A DNA stretch of 41,748 nucleotides from Streptomyces roseochromogenus subsp. oscitans DS 12.976 (GTDB lineage: Bacteria > Actinomycetota > Actinomycetes > Streptomycetales > Streptomycetaceae), in assembly GCF_000497445.1 (NCBI RefSeq), contig NZ_CM002285.1:740299-782046 (forward strand). The letters are read 5' to 3'. Of the stretch, positions 40,761-41,748 are shown in pieces. Both the position numbers and the translations under genes were made by a program. The notes below the pieces were generated by a model, which ran no database searches, was not told the origin of the DNA, and worked only from the letters and a program-made list of their open reading frames with translations. The stretch's first letter is position 1; the number at the start of each line of letters is the position of its first letter.

Positions 40761-41748
40761 CGACAGCTTCACCCCTTTGAGTCTCGACACCGTCTGCCGG
40801 GTCGAGTTCGGCCCCGGCCGGATCGGGCTGCTGCCCGAACTGATCGCGGACACCGGTCACCACCGCGCGTTCGTCGTCACAGACCGGGGACTGCGCGCGG
40901 CCGGTGTCGCCGGGCGCCTCCTGAAGATCCTGGACGTGGCGGGAGTGGAGTACGCCGTGTACGACGAGGTGGCGCCCAATCCGTCCACCGGGAACGTCGA
41001 CGCGGGTGCCGCCCGGGCCCGCGCCTTCGGTCCGGCGGTGGTCGTGGCGCTCGGCGGCGGCTCGGTGCTGGACGCCGCGAAGGGCATCTCCCTGCTGGTG
41101 GGCAATCCGGACGCGGTCGCCGCCGACGCCGACCACCTCTGGGAGGCGGCCGACGGACTGCCGTTGATCGCCGTACCGACGACCTCCGGGACCGGCGCGG
41201 AGACCAACGGCTTCGGCGTCATCGAGGACGCGGCCGCCTGCCGCAAGGTGTACATCGGGCACCCGTCCGTCAAGCCCCGCATCGCCCTGCTCGACCCGGA
41301 GCTGACGCTCGGCCTGCCACCGGCGGCGACGGCCGCGACCGGCATCGACGCTCTCGTCCACGGCATCGAGTCGCTGGCCTCGCGCGGTGCCAACGCGTTC
41401 TCCCTGGCGTACGCCACCCAGGCCGTGGCGATGACCGGCCATGCCCTGCCGCTCGCCCACCGGGACGGTTCGGACCTCGACGCCCGCGCCGAGCTGATGA
41501 TGGGCGCGCATCTCGCGGGCCAGGCCCTGACCCTGTCCGGGCTCGGCCTGGTTCATGGCATCGGCCATGCGCTCACCGCCCACACCGGCACCCCGCACGG
41601 CGTCGCCCTGGCCGCCGTCCTGGAGGAGGTCATGGAGTTCAGCGCGCCGGCGGCGCGGGAGGCGTACGAGCGGGCGGCGCGGGCCCTGCGGGTGCCGCCG
41701 CCCGCCGACGGCGACGTGGGCGCGGGCGGCCGTCACGGCGGTACGGGA
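40756..41748 (+). CDS. Iron-containing (type III) alcohol dehydrogenase, 3' end outside the window
   Basis: 331 codons are present with no stop before the window edge; family members are about 370-390 residues, so most of the enzyme is included. Markers are VALGGGSVLDAAKG (NAD-binding), IAVPTTSGTGAETN, and the metal ligands in TGIDALVHGIE (Asp and His) and LVHGIGHALTAHTG followed by TPHG (two His). It interconverts an alcohol and an aldehyde, or reduces a keto acid as in maleylacetate reductases. As the last visible gene of the fae operon it is the fourth enzyme there that handles a carbonyl group. Start chosen at the second of two duplicated ribosome site/ATG units. Confidence 0.9.
   Translation, partial: MTDSFTPLSLDTVCRVEFGPGRIGLLPELIADTGHHRAFVVTDRGLRAAGVAGRLLKILDVAGVEYAVYDEVAPNPSTGNVDAGAARARAFGPAVVVALGGGSVLDAAKGISLLVGNPDAVAADADHLWEAADGLPLIAVPTTSGTGAETNGFGVIEDAAACRKVYIGHPSVKPRIALLDPELTLGLPPAATAATGIDALVHGIESLASRGANAFSLAYATQAVAMTGHALPLAHRDGSDLDARAELMMGAHLAGQALTLSGLGLVHGIGHALTAHTGTPHGVALAAVLEEVMEFSAPAAREAYERAARALRVPPPADGDVGAGGRHGGTG

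Overview
The window is high-GC DNA (about 70% or more) with GTG and TTG starts, GGAGG-type ribosome sites, 4-base ATGA/GTGA stop-start overlaps and many secreted polysaccharide enzymes. This points to Streptomyces or a very close relative, most likely an accessory chromosomal region. I see no rRNA, tRNA, CRISPR array, transposase or integrase.

Left end (1-4.7 kb): a graveyard. A glycosidase-like gene has an internal deletion and a frameshift. A sugar-catabolic set (C-terminus of a sugar porter, a Gfo/Idh/MocA dehydrogenase, a sugar phosphate isomerase/epimerase) has been shortened and fused by deletions and also carries nonsense codons. An intact acyltransferase-3 membrane protein follows, then a SAM methyltransferase cut off just after its SAM-binding motif.

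4.7-14.9 kb: leftward genes for a cytokinin-oxidase-like flavoprotein, an inositol-monophosphatase-like protein, a secreted beta-propeller/ricin-lectin protein and a flavin monooxygenase; a rightward Ppx/GppA phosphatase; then an ABC transporter/benzoylformate decarboxylase operon. In that operon one permease survives only as its C-terminus, and the ATPase is interrupted inside the LSGGMQ signature by a 38-base GC-rich hairpin element.

14.9-26.2 kb: extracellular polysaccharide and secretion region. It holds a large secreted BNR propeller protein, a CelD-type acetyltransferase, a relic of a PaaI-type thioesterase, a GH31 alpha-glucosidase/transglucosylase, a GH18 chitinase with a chitin-binding module, a PL7 alginate lyase, a small secreted protein and a secreted NHL-type propeller. 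Upstream of the chitinase are two 12-base DasR-like repeats. The lyase has a consensus-like promoter followed by a perfect 17-bp leader hairpin that has an alternative fold.

26.3-32.4 kb: pyruvate carboxylase, a rhomboid-like membrane protein, and an aldo/keto reductase behind a MerR-style promoter with a 19-bp spacer. Two copies of a 73-bp element (64/73 identical) sit in the two convergent gaps at 26.2 and 32.4 kb.

32.4-41.7 kb: a catabolic regulon. Leftward are an IclR regulator, an aldehyde dehydrogenase and an MFS importer. Rightward are a formaldehyde-activating-enzyme (Fae) homologue, an enolase-superfamily acid-sugar dehydratase/racemase, a second aldehyde dehydrogenase, a hydroxyisobutyrate-dehydrogenase-type reductase and an iron-type alcohol dehydrogenase that runs off the window. 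The same dyad, GTTGY-N7-GCAAC, lies 25-26 bases upstream of the -35 box of both divergent promoters. This makes a coherent, apparently uncharacterised pathway for a polyhydroxy acid in which Fae has an unexplained role; it is the best candidate here for a new system.
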